This document shows positions 28,081 through 35,439 of a DNA stretch of 64,000 bases, piece after piece. Numbering within the stretch: position 1 is the stretch's first letter; each line of letters starts with the position of its first letter. The position numbers and the translations under genes are program-made. The stretch lies in the NCBI RefSeq assembly GCF_007997075.1, contig NZ_VORS01000003.1, positions 248,001-312,000 on the forward strand, written 5' to 3'. This DNA comes from Polaribacter sp. IC073 (GTDB lineage Bacteria > Bacteroidota > Bacteroidia > Flavobacteriales > Flavobacteriaceae). The notes beneath the pieces are model-generated. The model was not told the origin of the DNA, made no database searches, and saw nothing but the letters and a program-made list of their open reading frames with translations.

Positions 28081-29613
28081 ATGAAAAAACTACGCTTAAT
28101 TCTTGGTGATCAATTAAACAGCGAACATTCTTGGTTTTCAGAAACAGATGAAAACACCATATATTGTTTGTTTGAAATGCGTCAGGAAACAGATTATGTA
28201 ACACACCATATTCAAAAAATTGTTGGTTTTTTTGCTGCAATGAGAAACTTTGCAGCAGAATTAAAAAATAAAAAACATACGGTTGTTTATTTTCATATAA
28301 ATGATACTATCAACACCCAAAATCTAACAAAAAATTTATCGCTCTTAATTAAAGAGAATAACATACATACATTTGAATATTTATCTCCGGATGAATACCG
28401 CCTAGACAAGCAATTAAAAGATTTTTGTTCAGCTTTAAATATTGAATCTAACGTTTTTTCTACGGAACACTTTTATACCGAAAGAGACGATTTAAAAACT
28501 TTCTTTAAAGGAAAAAAACAATTTTTGATGGAGCATTTTTATCGTGATATGCGTAAAAAACATCAAATATTAATGGTTGATAAGCAACCCGAAGGTGGTA
28601 CATGGAATTATGATAAAAGCAATCGAAATAAATGGAAAGGCGACACATTAATTCCGCAAGAAATAAGTTTTGACAACGATGTTGAAAAGATTATTGCGGC
28701 TATTGAAAAAGCTGGGGTTAAATCTATCGGAAACATCCATCCTAAATATTTCGAATATCCAATTTCTAGAGAACAGTCTTTAGAACAATTAGATTATTTC
28801 TGTGAACATTTATTGGTTCATTTTGGCGATTATCAAGACGCAATGCATACAGATAAAATTTATCTTTACCACAGTAGAATTTCTTTTGCAATGAATACAA
28901 AAATGGTTTCTCCGAAAGAAATTATCGCAAAAGTTTTAAAAAAATATCGAGAACAAGAAGATGACATCCACATCTCTCAAGTAGAAGGTTTTATAAGACA
29001 AATTTTAGGCTGGCGCGAATATATGAGAGGCATGTATTGGATGTTAATGCCAGACTATAAAAAAGAAAACTTTCTCGAAAACACAAATAAACTACCAGCG
29101 TTTTTTTGGACAGGTAAAACAAAGATGAATTGTCTTAAAAATGCCATTAACAATTCACTAGACAATGGTTATGCGCATCACATTCAACGATTAATGATTA
29201 CTGGTAATTTTACACTGTTAACACAGATTCATCCAGATGAAATAGACGCATGGTATTTAGGCATTTATGTAGACGCCGTAGAATGGGTTCAATTACCAAA
29301 CACGCGTGGTATGAGTCAGTTTGCAGACGGAGGAAAAATTGCGACAAAGCCTTATGTTTCTAGTGGAAGTTATATTGGTAAAATGAGCAATTACTGTGAT
29401 GCCTGTGTCTATAAGAAAACAAAGAAATTCGAAGACAACGCGTGTCCTTTTAACACACTTTACTGGAACTTTTTAGACGAAAAAAAAGAAAAATTAGCAA
29501 ATAACTTCAGAATGAAAATGATGTATAGCTTATTAAACAAAATGTCTTCTGAAGATCGCCTAAAAATTAAAGAAAAAGCGAACCATATTATTAATAATTT
29601 AGATGAATACTAA
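28081..29613 (+). CDS. Iron-sulfur prokaryotic cryptochrome/(6-4) photolyase (FeS-BCP)
   Basis: The 510-residue protein belongs to the COG3046 branch of [4Fe-4S] photolyases. The four cluster ligands are in place: C351 (MNCLKNA), C439 and C442 (YCDAC) and C455 (ACPFN). The spacing is nearly the same as in Agrobacterium PhrB, which repairs (6-4) photoproducts and uses a ribolumazine antenna. The N-terminal LRLILGDQLN is typical of the family. It overlaps the next photolyase-family gene by 11 bp. Confidence 0.93.
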   Translation: MKKLRLILGDQLNSEHSWFSETDENTIYCLFEMRQETDYVTHHIQKIVGFFAAMRNFAAELKNKKHTVVYFHINDTINTQNLTKNLSLLIKENNIHTFEYLSPDEYRLDKQLKDFCSALNIESNVFSTEHFYTERDDLKTFFKGKKQFLMEHFYRDMRKKHQILMVDKQPEGGTWNYDKSNRNKWKGDTLIPQEISFDNDVEKIIAAIEKAGVKSIGNIHPKYFEYPISREQSLEQLDYFCEHLLVHFGDYQDAMHTDKIYLYHSRISFAMNTKMVSPKEIIAKVLKKYREQEDDIHISQVEGFIRQILGWREYMRGMYWMLMPDYKKENFLENTNKLPAFFWTGKTKMNCLKNAINNSLDNGYAHHIQRLMITGNFTLLTQIHPDEIDAWYLGIYVDAVEWVQLPNTRGMSQFADGGKIATKPYVSSGSYIGKMSNYCDACVYKKTKKFEDNACPFNTLYWNFLDEKKEKLANNFRMKMMYSLLNKMSSEDRLKIKEKANHIINNLDEY

Positions 29614-31093
29614 TAGAGAAGAAATACATGTTGTTTGGTTTAAAAGAGATTTGCGTTTGCAAGATAACGAGGCAATTTACAATGCCTTAAAAGCAAACAA
29701 GCGCGTACTTTTTTTATATGTTTTAGAAAACTCTTTAATAAAAGATGCCCATTACAACCAGCGCCATTGGAATTTTATAAAACAATCTTTAGTCGCTCTA
29801 AACACCGATTTAGAAAAGTACAATACCAAAATTCTTTGTGTAGAAACAGAAGTTGTAACGGCTTTCAATCAAATTTTTAATTCGTATAAAATTAATACTG
29901 TTTTTTCTCACCAAGAAACGGGTTTGTTAATTACCTATAATAGAGATAAAGAATTTACCAGATATTGCAGTAATAATTTGATGAATTGGGTTGAAAACAG
30001 TAATAACGGTGTTTTAAGAGGTTTGCCAAATAGAGAAGACTGGTTTGACAGATGGGATGATTATATGCACGCACCTCAGATTAAAAATCATTTGAATACT
30101 GATAAATTGCTTACAATTGATGAAATCAATCAACTCGAAAAAAATTTTAAGACAGTAGATTTAACTACAAATAATGACACCCTTTTTCAAAAAGGAGGTA
30201 CAAAAATGGCATGGAGGTATGCCCATACTTTTTTTAAAGACCGTCATGAAAAATATATGTTCAATATCTCTAAACCTCAACTAGCTAGAGAAAGCTGTAG
30301 CAGGTTGTCGCCCTATATTGCTTGGGGAAATATTTCTATTCGTCAAATTTTTCAAGAAGCAACAAAACATAAAACAATTGCCAATAAAAGACATTTAGAC
30401 GCTTTTATTTCTAGACTGCGTTGGCAAGCACATTTTATTCAGAAATTTGAAATGGAACACACCATGGAAAACGCAAGTATAAATAAAGGCTATCATAAAT
30501 TAAAGAAAGGCATTTCTTTAGAATACCAAAAAGCTTGGAAAGAAGGTGAAACTGGCTTTCCTTTAATAGACGCTTGTATGCGTTGCTTACAAGAAACGGG
30601 TTATCTAAATTTTAGAATGCGCGCCATGTTGGTTTCTTTCTTTACGCATATTTTATGGCAACCTTGGCAAGCAGCATCCCAACACTTATCTTCTCTTTTT
30701 TTAGATTTTGAACCAGGAATTCATTTTCCTCAGTTGCAAATGAATGCAGGCGAAACAGGAATAAATATTCTTAGAATTTACAATCCTGTAAAAAATAGCT
30801 TAGAACATGATAAAGAGGGTGTTTTCATAAAAAAATGGATTCCAGAGTTAGCACACCTAGCTACACCATTTGTGCACGAACCTTATTTAATGACCCCTTT
30901 AGATCAACAATTTAATAATTTTGAACTAGGTGTAGATTATCCAAATCCGATTGTAGCACTTAAAGTTGCGAGAAAAAAAGCGAGCGATACTTTATGGAAC
31001 TTAAAAAATAATTCTACCGTAAGAACAGAGAGTTCACGAATTTTAAAAAAACACACGCTATCTAACAGAAGCAAAATGACTAAAACAGAGTAA
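29603..31093 (+). CDS. Divergent photolyase/cryptochrome-family flavoprotein
   Basis: The 496-residue protein has a clear antenna-domain start (VVWFKRDLRLQDNEAIYNAL) and a photolyase FAD-domain core (ESCSRLSPYIAWGNISIRQIF; RLRWQAHFIQKFE). It departs from canonical photolyases near the flavin: where these have a SNxGNWQW-like stretch and AAPYFRIFNP, it has FPQLQMNAGETGINILRIYNP. By eye the N5-facing Asn and one Trp of the electron chain are missing, so it may be a sensor or a different repair enzyme. It overlaps the Fe-S photolyase gene and is the last gene of the first block. Confidence 0.85.
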   Translation: MNTNREEIHVVWFKRDLRLQDNEAIYNALKANKRVLFLYVLENSLIKDAHYNQRHWNFIKQSLVALNTDLEKYNTKILCVETEVVTAFNQIFNSYKINTVFSHQETGLLITYNRDKEFTRYCSNNLMNWVENSNNGVLRGLPNREDWFDRWDDYMHAPQIKNHLNTDKLLTIDEINQLEKNFKTVDLTTNNDTLFQKGGTKMAWRYAHTFFKDRHEKYMFNISKPQLARESCSRLSPYIAWGNISIRQIFQEATKHKTIANKRHLDAFISRLRWQAHFIQKFEMEHTMENASINKGYHKLKKGISLEYQKAWKEGETGFPLIDACMRCLQETGYLNFRMRAMLVSFFTHILWQPWQAASQHLSSLFLDFEPGIHFPQLQMNAGETGINILRIYNPVKNSLEHDKEGVFIKKWIPELAHLATPFVHEPYLMTPLDQQFNNFELGVDYPNPIVALKVARKKASDTLWNLKNNSTVRTESSRILKKHTLSNRSKMTKTE

Positions 31094-31124
31094 ACTGGGT
31101 CAATTTTGTTATTTTATTTATTTT

Positions 31125-31154
31125 TGTTTAACTTATTGAAAAAACACTTAAACA
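31125..31154. promoter_or_regulatory. Candidate operator 2: TGTTTAA-N16-TTAAACA
   Basis: A second 30-bp element with arms TGTTTAA (31125-31131) and TTAAACA (31148-31154) separated by exactly 16 bp, as at 22551-22580. It stands in the only sizeable gap of the light island, ahead of the second gene block. The central 16 bp are not shared, which points to the arms as the recognised part. Confidence 0.7.
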
Positions 31155-31169
31155 TAATTATATTTTTCG

Positions 31170-31177
31170 TACCTTTG
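31170..31177 (+). promoter_or_regulatory. Candidate -7 box of the second block
   Basis: TACCTTTG matches TAnnTTTG exactly. No TTG lies at 17-19 bp; instead the right arm of operator 2 is there. Transcription starting a few bases downstream would fall on or after the first possible ATG (31182), which favours the ATG at 31227 as the real start of the next gene. Confidence 0.55.
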
Positions 31178-31226
31178 GGTAATGATATTTAACACAACAA
31201 ATAAAAACAAAGATGCAGCAGCAACA

Positions 31227-31604
31227 ATGAATGATTTGTTAGGTGAACCCTACTCTTTTATTCAATCTATTAAAAAAGGAGGCACAGGTTCTAAAAGAAT
31301 GATAATAGAAGAGGTTAGCCATGGTTTTTTAACAGTGATGAATTCTATTTCAGATATTAATTATGGCAATATAGAGCTTAGAGAAAAAGGCATTATAGTT
31401 CACATCAATAAAGGCTTAAAAAATTATAGTTGGGCAATTCCTTACTATCAGCTGCACACATACAAAACGGCTGGTTTTAGTATTCATGCACAAGGAAACT
31501 TCGTAAGATTTAAAAACAATAACATGTTGAAAGATAATAAGAAGTTTCTCGATAAAATTATAGGTTTTAAAATAGAAAACGACAAAGAATATGACTTTCA
31601 ATAA
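31227..31604 (+). CDS. Uncharacterised protein of the light-response island
   Basis: I do not recognise this family. Counted from ATG 31227 it has 125 residues (MNDLLGEPYSFIQSI...). A longer version from ATG 31182 would add 15 residues but begins on the predicted transcription start. The sequence is mixed beta strands with aromatic residues (YSWAIPYYQLHTYK), soluble, without signal peptide or cysteine motif, and could form a small PH-like barrel (speculation). It overlaps the TIGR03643 gene by 14 bp and heads the second block. Confidence 0.7.
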   Translation: MNDLLGEPYSFIQSIKKGGTGSKRMIIEEVSHGFLTVMNSISDINYGNIELREKGIIVHINKGLKNYSWAIPYYQLHTYKTAGFSIHAQGNFVRFKNNNMLKDNKKFLDKIIGFKIENDKEYDFQ

Positions 31605-31881
31605 CACAAATCAACTAAATGGCATATCTATTGATAGAATAATAGAGATGGCTTGGGAAGACAGAACAACTTTTGAAGCAATTGAATTTCAATTTGGTTT
31701 AAAAGAGCAAGAAGTTATCAATTTAATGCGGAGAGAAATGAAACTTAAAAGTTTCAAAATGTGGCGAAAAAGAGTTCAAGGAAGAAAAACCAAGCACGAG
31801 AAGTTAAGGTCCTTCGAAAAAGGAAGGTTTAAATGCTCGAGACAAAAAGCAATATCAAGTAACGCAATAGCAAAAAGATAA
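31591..31881 (+). CDS. TIGR03643/DUF2805 family protein
   Basis: The 96-residue basic protein has the family core DRIIEMAWEDRTTFEAIEFQFGL, EVINLMRREMK, SFKMWRKRVQGRKTKH. It looks like a small helix-turn-helix-like DNA-binding module. The family often sits near photolyase or cryptochrome genes; its role is unknown. The C-terminal 30 residues, rich in Lys/Arg, are an extension past the conserved core. Its start lies inside the upstream gene. Confidence 0.86.
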   Translation: MTFNNTNQLNGISIDRIIEMAWEDRTTFEAIEFQFGLKEQEVINLMRREMKLKSFKMWRKRVQGRKTKHEKLRSFEKGRFKCSRQKAISSNAIAKR

Positions 31882-31888
31882 TAAAATA

Positions 31889-31926
31889 GTGCTTTGCTTA
31901 AAGATTTACGGTCTTTTAAGACAGCA
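31889..31926 (+). other. Imperfect hairpin between TIGR03643 gene and folE
   Basis: GTGCT / AGCAC and CTTAAAGA / TCTTTTAAG-like arms fold into a bulged stem of about 14 bp with a loop around 31904-31910. No T-run follows, so it is probably not a terminator; it could limit read-through or process the mRNA. It fills most of the 60-bp gap. Confidence 0.45.
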
Positions 31927-31941
31927 CAAAAATAAGATAGA

Positions 31942-32634
31942 ATGATTACAGACGCAATAGCAAAAGATACCCAAAATAAAATGACTGATTTTTCTAATCA
32001 AGAAATTGGTGATGATCATTTATTTACAGGTTTAAAAACACCTATGAAGGCAGACGCTTTTGTACTTTCTGACGAAGTTAAGAAAGAAAAAATTGCCACC
32101 TTATTTTCTGAAATAATGGATGTTATGGGATTAGATCTAACAGATGACTCTCTAAAAGGCACTCCGAAAAGGGTTGCAAAAATGTATATAGACGAGATTT
32201 TTTCTGGATTAAACCCTGCAAACAAACCTAGAGTTGCTTTGTTTGATAATAAATATCAATACAACCAAATGTTGGTTGAAAAGAACATTACGTTTTATTC
32301 TAATTGCGAGCATCATTTTGTTCCAATTATTGGAAAAGCACATGTAGCGTACATCTCTTCAGGAAAAGTAATTGGCTTGTCTAAGTTAAATAGAATTGTA
32401 CAATATTATGCAAAAAGGCCGCAAGTACAAGAACGTTTAACAAACCAAATAGCAGAAGAATTAAAAGCAATTTTAAATACAGACGACGTTGCTGTTATTA
32501 TAGACGCAAAACATTTGTGTGTATCTTCTAGAGGTATTAAAGATGATACCTCCTCTACTGTAACATCTTACTTTGGGGGCAAGTTTAACAGCCCAGAAAA
32601 AATAGTTGAACTACAAAACACATTAAACTATTAA
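31942..32634 (+). CDS. folE: GTP cyclohydrolase I
   Basis: FolE converts GTP to dihydroneopterin triphosphate, the first step to tetrahydrofolate. The 230-residue protein has the zinc-binding NCEHHFVPIIGKAHVAY with the second Cys in AKHLCVSSRGI, and the KLNRIVQYYAKRPQVQERLT segment. Position in a photolyase island suggests supply of pterin or folate for the MTHF antenna (inference). ATG 31942 gives a 13-residue lead (MITDAIAKDTQNK) before a second ATG at 31981. That lead repeats a GACGCAATAGCAAAA-like word found at the end of the TIGR03643 gene, so 31981 may be the original start. Confidence 0.93.
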   Translation: MITDAIAKDTQNKMTDFSNQEIGDDHLFTGLKTPMKADAFVLSDEVKKEKIATLFSEIMDVMGLDLTDDSLKGTPKRVAKMYIDEIFSGLNPANKPRVALFDNKYQYNQMLVEKNITFYSNCEHHFVPIIGKAHVAYISSGKVIGLSKLNRIVQYYAKRPQVQERLTNQIAEELKAILNTDDVAVIIDAKHLCVSSRGIKDDTSSTVTSYFGGKFNSPEKIVELQNTLNY

Positions 32635-32637
32635 GTT

Positions 32638-32862
32638 ATGAAATTAATTGACAAAGCATTAGAGTTTGAAACTAGAAAAAAAAGATTCCCAACAACCAGC
32701 GACCGTATTATGGCAGCTAGAGAAGCAAAGGATTTAATTCTAAGTTTAAACGAAGTATATAAGGAAAATAAAGATGCTAAAATTATGGACATCATGAAAC
32801 GACTAACCGTAATTAAACAAAGAATCGAAAGACGTTTGAAAGGAAAGCCGCTAACGTCTTAA
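32638..32862 (+). CDS. Small helical protein, paralogue 1
   Basis: A 74-residue charged, all-helical, cytoplasmic protein, 3 bp after folE. It is clearly paralogous to the next gene: both share an (E)FExRKxxFxTTSDRIxAxRExKxLIL pattern, a LNEVYK segment, an MKRLTxxKQxIExRLKG segment and the same length. I do not recognise the family. No signal peptide or metal motif. The gene pair is inside the light-response block. Confidence 0.75.
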   Translation: MKLIDKALEFETRKKRFPTTSDRIMAAREAKDLILSLNEVYKENKDAKIMDIMKRLTVIKQRIERRLKGKPLTS

Positions 32863-32943
32863 TAAAAAACACACATTTATATTGAATATCTAAGTTTTAT
32901 AATTACATTGGTAAAATTATAAAATAAAGACAAGTCAAATAGA

Positions 32944-33159
32944 ATGAATTTATTAGAAAGAGCCGAAGAATTTGAACATAGAAAGTTCTCATTTAAGACA
33001 ACAAGTGATAGAATTGTAGCATCTAGAGAAGTGAAAGCACTTATCTTAGAACTAAACGAAGTATACAAAATAGAAAAAGATCTAGAAATAATGGATCAAA
33101 TGAAGCGCTTAACAGCTGTAAAGCAGAAAATTGAAAAGCGCTTGAAAGGAAGACCTTAA
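32944..33159 (+). CDS. Small helical protein, paralogue 2
   Basis: A 71-residue paralogue of the preceding gene, 81 bp further on (MNLLERAEEFEHRKFSF; TTSDRIVASREVKALILELNEVYK split over the helices; KRLKGRP at the end). It is followed after 6 bp by a short-chain dehydrogenase gene. The AT-rich 81-bp gap has no operator-like repeat. The pair is a local duplication that has diverged well but kept length and pattern, so both are probably functional. Confidence 0.75.
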   Translation: MNLLERAEEFEHRKFSFKTTSDRIVASREVKALILELNEVYKIEKDLEIMDQMKRLTAVKQKIEKRLKGRP

Positions 33160-33165
33160 AAGCAT

Positions 33166-33849
33166 ATGAGAAAAATAGTAATAGTTGGAGGAAGCAAAGG
33201 AATAGGACAAGCAATTGTTAAATCTTTAATTGAAGAAAATATAGTTGTAAACATTAGTAGATCAGCTCCTTTGCAGCCTCACGCTAATCTAACTCATTAT
33301 AATTGTGACATCCTTACAGATGACTTACCAGAAATAGAGGCAGTAGATACTTTAATTTATTGCCCTGGAAGCATTAATTTAAAACCAATTTCGAGACTAA
33401 AGTTAAACGATTTTAGAGAAGATTTTGAAATAAATGTTGTTGGAGCAGTAAAAACAATTCAACAATATTTACCGAAGTTAAAAAACGGAGAAAACCCTTC
33501 TATTTTATTATTTAGTACGGTTGCAGCCAAACTAGGTATGCCTTATCATGCAAGTGTTGCTGCAGCAAAATCTGCCGTAGAGGGTTTAACAAAATCTTTA
33601 GGCGCAGAATTAGCACCAACAATTCGCGTAAATGCAATTGCACCAACTGTTACAGAAACAGACTTGGCATCTAAGCTTCTAAGGAATGAAAAAATGATAG
33701 AAAATATCACAGAACGTCATCCACTTAAAAAGTTTCTAAAACCACATGAAGTTGCAGACTTAGCAACTTTTCTTATCTCTGAAAAAGCAAATTCAATCTC
33801 TGGTCAAATTTTCGAACTTGATTGTGGAATTGTAAGTTTCAAAATCTAA
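33166..33849 (+). CDS. Short-chain dehydrogenase/reductase
   Basis: The 227-residue classical SDR has the cofactor motif VGGSKGIGQAIV (about 6-17), NAG-equivalent YCPGS, and a catalytic Ser and Tyr-x-x-x-Lys-like region: LLFSTVAAKLGMPYHASVAAAKSAVEG, where the usual YxxSK is altered to YHASVAAAKSA. The loss of the simple YxxxK spacing means activity is uncertain. SDRs of this kind occur in light-inducible clusters of other bacteria (recollection). It is followed after 4 bp by the glutathione peroxidase gene. Confidence 0.85.
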   Translation: MRKIVIVGGSKGIGQAIVKSLIEENIVVNISRSAPLQPHANLTHYNCDILTDDLPEIEAVDTLIYCPGSINLKPISRLKLNDFREDFEINVVGAVKTIQQYLPKLKNGENPSILLFSTVAAKLGMPYHASVAAAKSAVEGLTKSLGAELAPTIRVNAIAPTVTETDLASKLLRNEKMIENITERHPLKKFLKPHEVADLATFLISEKANSISGQIFELDCGIVSFKI

Positions 33850-33853
33850 AAAA

Positions 33854-34327
33854 ATGACAGACATCTATAAAATCAATATCAATAGCTTACAAAATAAAGC
33901 TATTGACTTATCCGAGTACAAAAATAAATATATTCTTTTTGTTAATGTAGCTTCTAAATGTGGCTTTACATCGCAATACAAAGAATTAGAAGAATTGTAC
34001 CAAACACACAAAGAAAACTTAATGATTATTGGTTCTCCTTGCAACCAGTTCGGTAGCCAAGAACCCGGAACCTCAGAAGATATTGCAGCTTTTTGTAAAG
34101 TAAACTTTGGCGTCTCTTTTATAATGACAGAAAAAATTGATGTAAAAGGAATCAATCAACATCCATTATATACTTGGTTAACAGATAAAAGTTTAAATGA
34201 CAAAAAAAGTTCTACAGTAAAATGGAACTTTCAAAAGTACCTGGTTTCTCCTGATGGAAAGTTAATAGATTATTACTTTTCAATTACAAAACCATCAAGC
34301 TCAAAAATTACAAAATATTTAATATAA
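33854..34327 (+). CDS. Glutathione peroxidase-family thiol peroxidase
   Basis: The 157-residue protein has the catalytic C36 in NVASKCGFTSQYKELEELY, the Gln of the tetrad in GSPCNQFGSQEPG and the Trp/Asn pair in VKWNFQKYLV. It uses Cys, not Sec. Bacterial members usually take electrons from thioredoxin and reduce H2O2 and lipid peroxides. Its place in the photolyase island fits defence against photo-generated peroxides. Confidence 0.92.
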   Translation: MTDIYKININSLQNKAIDLSEYKNKYILFVNVASKCGFTSQYKELEELYQTHKENLMIIGSPCNQFGSQEPGTSEDIAAFCKVNFGVSFIMTEKIDVKGINQHPLYTWLTDKSLNDKKSSTVKWNFQKYLVSPDGKLIDYYFSITKPSSSKITKYLI

Positions 34328-34332
34328 AACTT

Positions 34333-34506
34333 ATGTTCGGATTATTTAAAAAGAAGTCTGAAGTTGATAAACTTCAAGAAAAATACAAAAAAGTGATGGA
34401 AGAGGCATACAAACTTCAATCTATCAATAGAACAGATAGCGACTCTAAATACAAAGAAGCAGACGATATCTTAAACCAAATTGACACCTTAAAGGAAAAG
34501 GAGTAA
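34333..34506 (+). CDS. Lacal_2735-type small coiled protein
   Basis: A 57-residue reading frame from ATG 34333 (MFGLFKKKSEVDKLQEKYKK at the start, DTLKEKE at the end). It matches the Lacal_2735 family of short, charged, helical proteins known in Flavobacteriaceae (recollection). It fits tightly between the glutathione peroxidase (5 bp) and tspO (2 bp) genes, which supports it as a real gene. Function unknown. Confidence 0.8.
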   Translation: MFGLFKKKSEVDKLQEKYKKVMEEAYKLQSINRTDSDSKYKEADDILNQIDTLKEKE

Positions 34507-34508
34507 AT

Positions 34509-34970
34509 ATGAAACAACTAAAACTTACCATACTCTTTCTAGTTATCAACTTTGGAGGTTTGGCAATTGGCAGTTGGTTTATGAATAACGGGCCGCTTTC
34601 TGATTGGTACACAAACCTAAATAAAGCTCCTTGGACACCACCAGGTATTGTATTTGGTATTGCATGGACATTGATTATGATTTGCTTTTCTATTTATTTA
34701 GGAAAACTTTTTAGCCAGGAAAATACGCAAAAAAACAAACTAATCTTTCTGTTTCAATTTGTGTTAAATGTAAGCTGGAATTTTATCTTCTTCAATCAAC
34801 ATTTGGTTTTGTTTGGGCTGTTTACCATTGTACTGTTAACATCTCTCCTTTTTATTTACTACTTTAAACGAAGTGATAAAGTAAATAATTACAAGTATTT
34901 ATTGCTGCCTTATATGATTTGGTTGTGTATTGCAACTTCTTTAAATCTTTATATATTAGTCCATAATTAA
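34509..34970 (+). CDS. tspO: TspO/MBR family membrane protein
   Basis: The 153-residue protein with five hydrophobic helices has the TspO pattern: LAIGSWFMNNGPLSDWYTNLNKAPWTPPG split over helix 1 and the loop, GIAWTLIMICFSIYLG, and FVLNVSWNFIFFN. TspO binds tetrapyrroles such as protoporphyrin IX and helps degrade them in light, and it regulates pigment genes in Rhodobacter (literature). In this island it may remove photosensitising porphyrins. It is followed after 1 bp by the SRPBCC gene. Confidence 0.93.
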   Translation: MKQLKLTILFLVINFGGLAIGSWFMNNGPLSDWYTNLNKAPWTPPGIVFGIAWTLIMICFSIYLGKLFSQENTQKNKLIFLFQFVLNVSWNFIFFNQHLVLFGLFTIVLLTSLLFIYYFKRSDKVNNYKYLLLPYMIWLCIATSLNLYILVHN

Positions 34971-34971
34971 A

Positions 34972-35439
34972 ATGAAAATATACACGCTTCACAAAAAACA
35001 ACAATTACCAATTTCTTTAGATGAAGCTTGGGAGTTTTTATCCAACCCAAGAAATTTAAAAAAAATTACGCCAGATTACATGAGTTTCGACATCGTGTCT
35101 AAGATAGACAGACCGCTATACACTGGCCAAATTATTCAATATATTGTAACACCTCTTTTAGGTATTAAGACAAAGTGGGTTTCTGAAATTACACATATAG
35201 AAGAAAATAAATACTTTGTAGACGAGCAAATGTATGGTCCTTATGCACTTTGGCATCACAAGCATTTTATAAAAGAAATTGATGGTGGTGTAGAACTGGA
35301 AGACATTATCGATTATAAGGTTCCCTTAGGAATACTTGGTCAAATAGTGCATCCTTTTTTAGTGAAACCAAAATTAGAAGAAATTTTTGGTTATAGACAG
35401 AAAAAACTAATTGAACTTTTTGGCGCGTATAAAAAATGA
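34972..35439 (+). CDS. SRPBCC (START-like) family protein
   Basis: The 155-residue cytoplasmic protein matches the SRPBCC fold of ligand-binding proteins annotated as cell division inhibitor-like: LPISLDEAWEFLSNPRNLKKITPDYMSF at the N-terminus, YALWHHKHFIKEIDGGVELEDIIDY in the middle and FGYRQKKL at the end. It likely binds a hydrophobic ligand. SRPBCC genes beside photolyase and tspO genes recur in light-inducible clusters (recollection). It overlaps the photolyase gene by 4 bp (ATGA). Confidence 0.86.
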   Translation: MKIYTLHKKQQLPISLDEAWEFLSNPRNLKKITPDYMSFDIVSKIDRPLYTGQIIQYIVTPLLGIKTKWVSEITHIEENKYFVDEQMYGPYALWHHKHFIKEIDGGVELEDIIDYKVPLGILGQIVHPFLVKPKLEEIFGYRQKKLIELFGAYKK

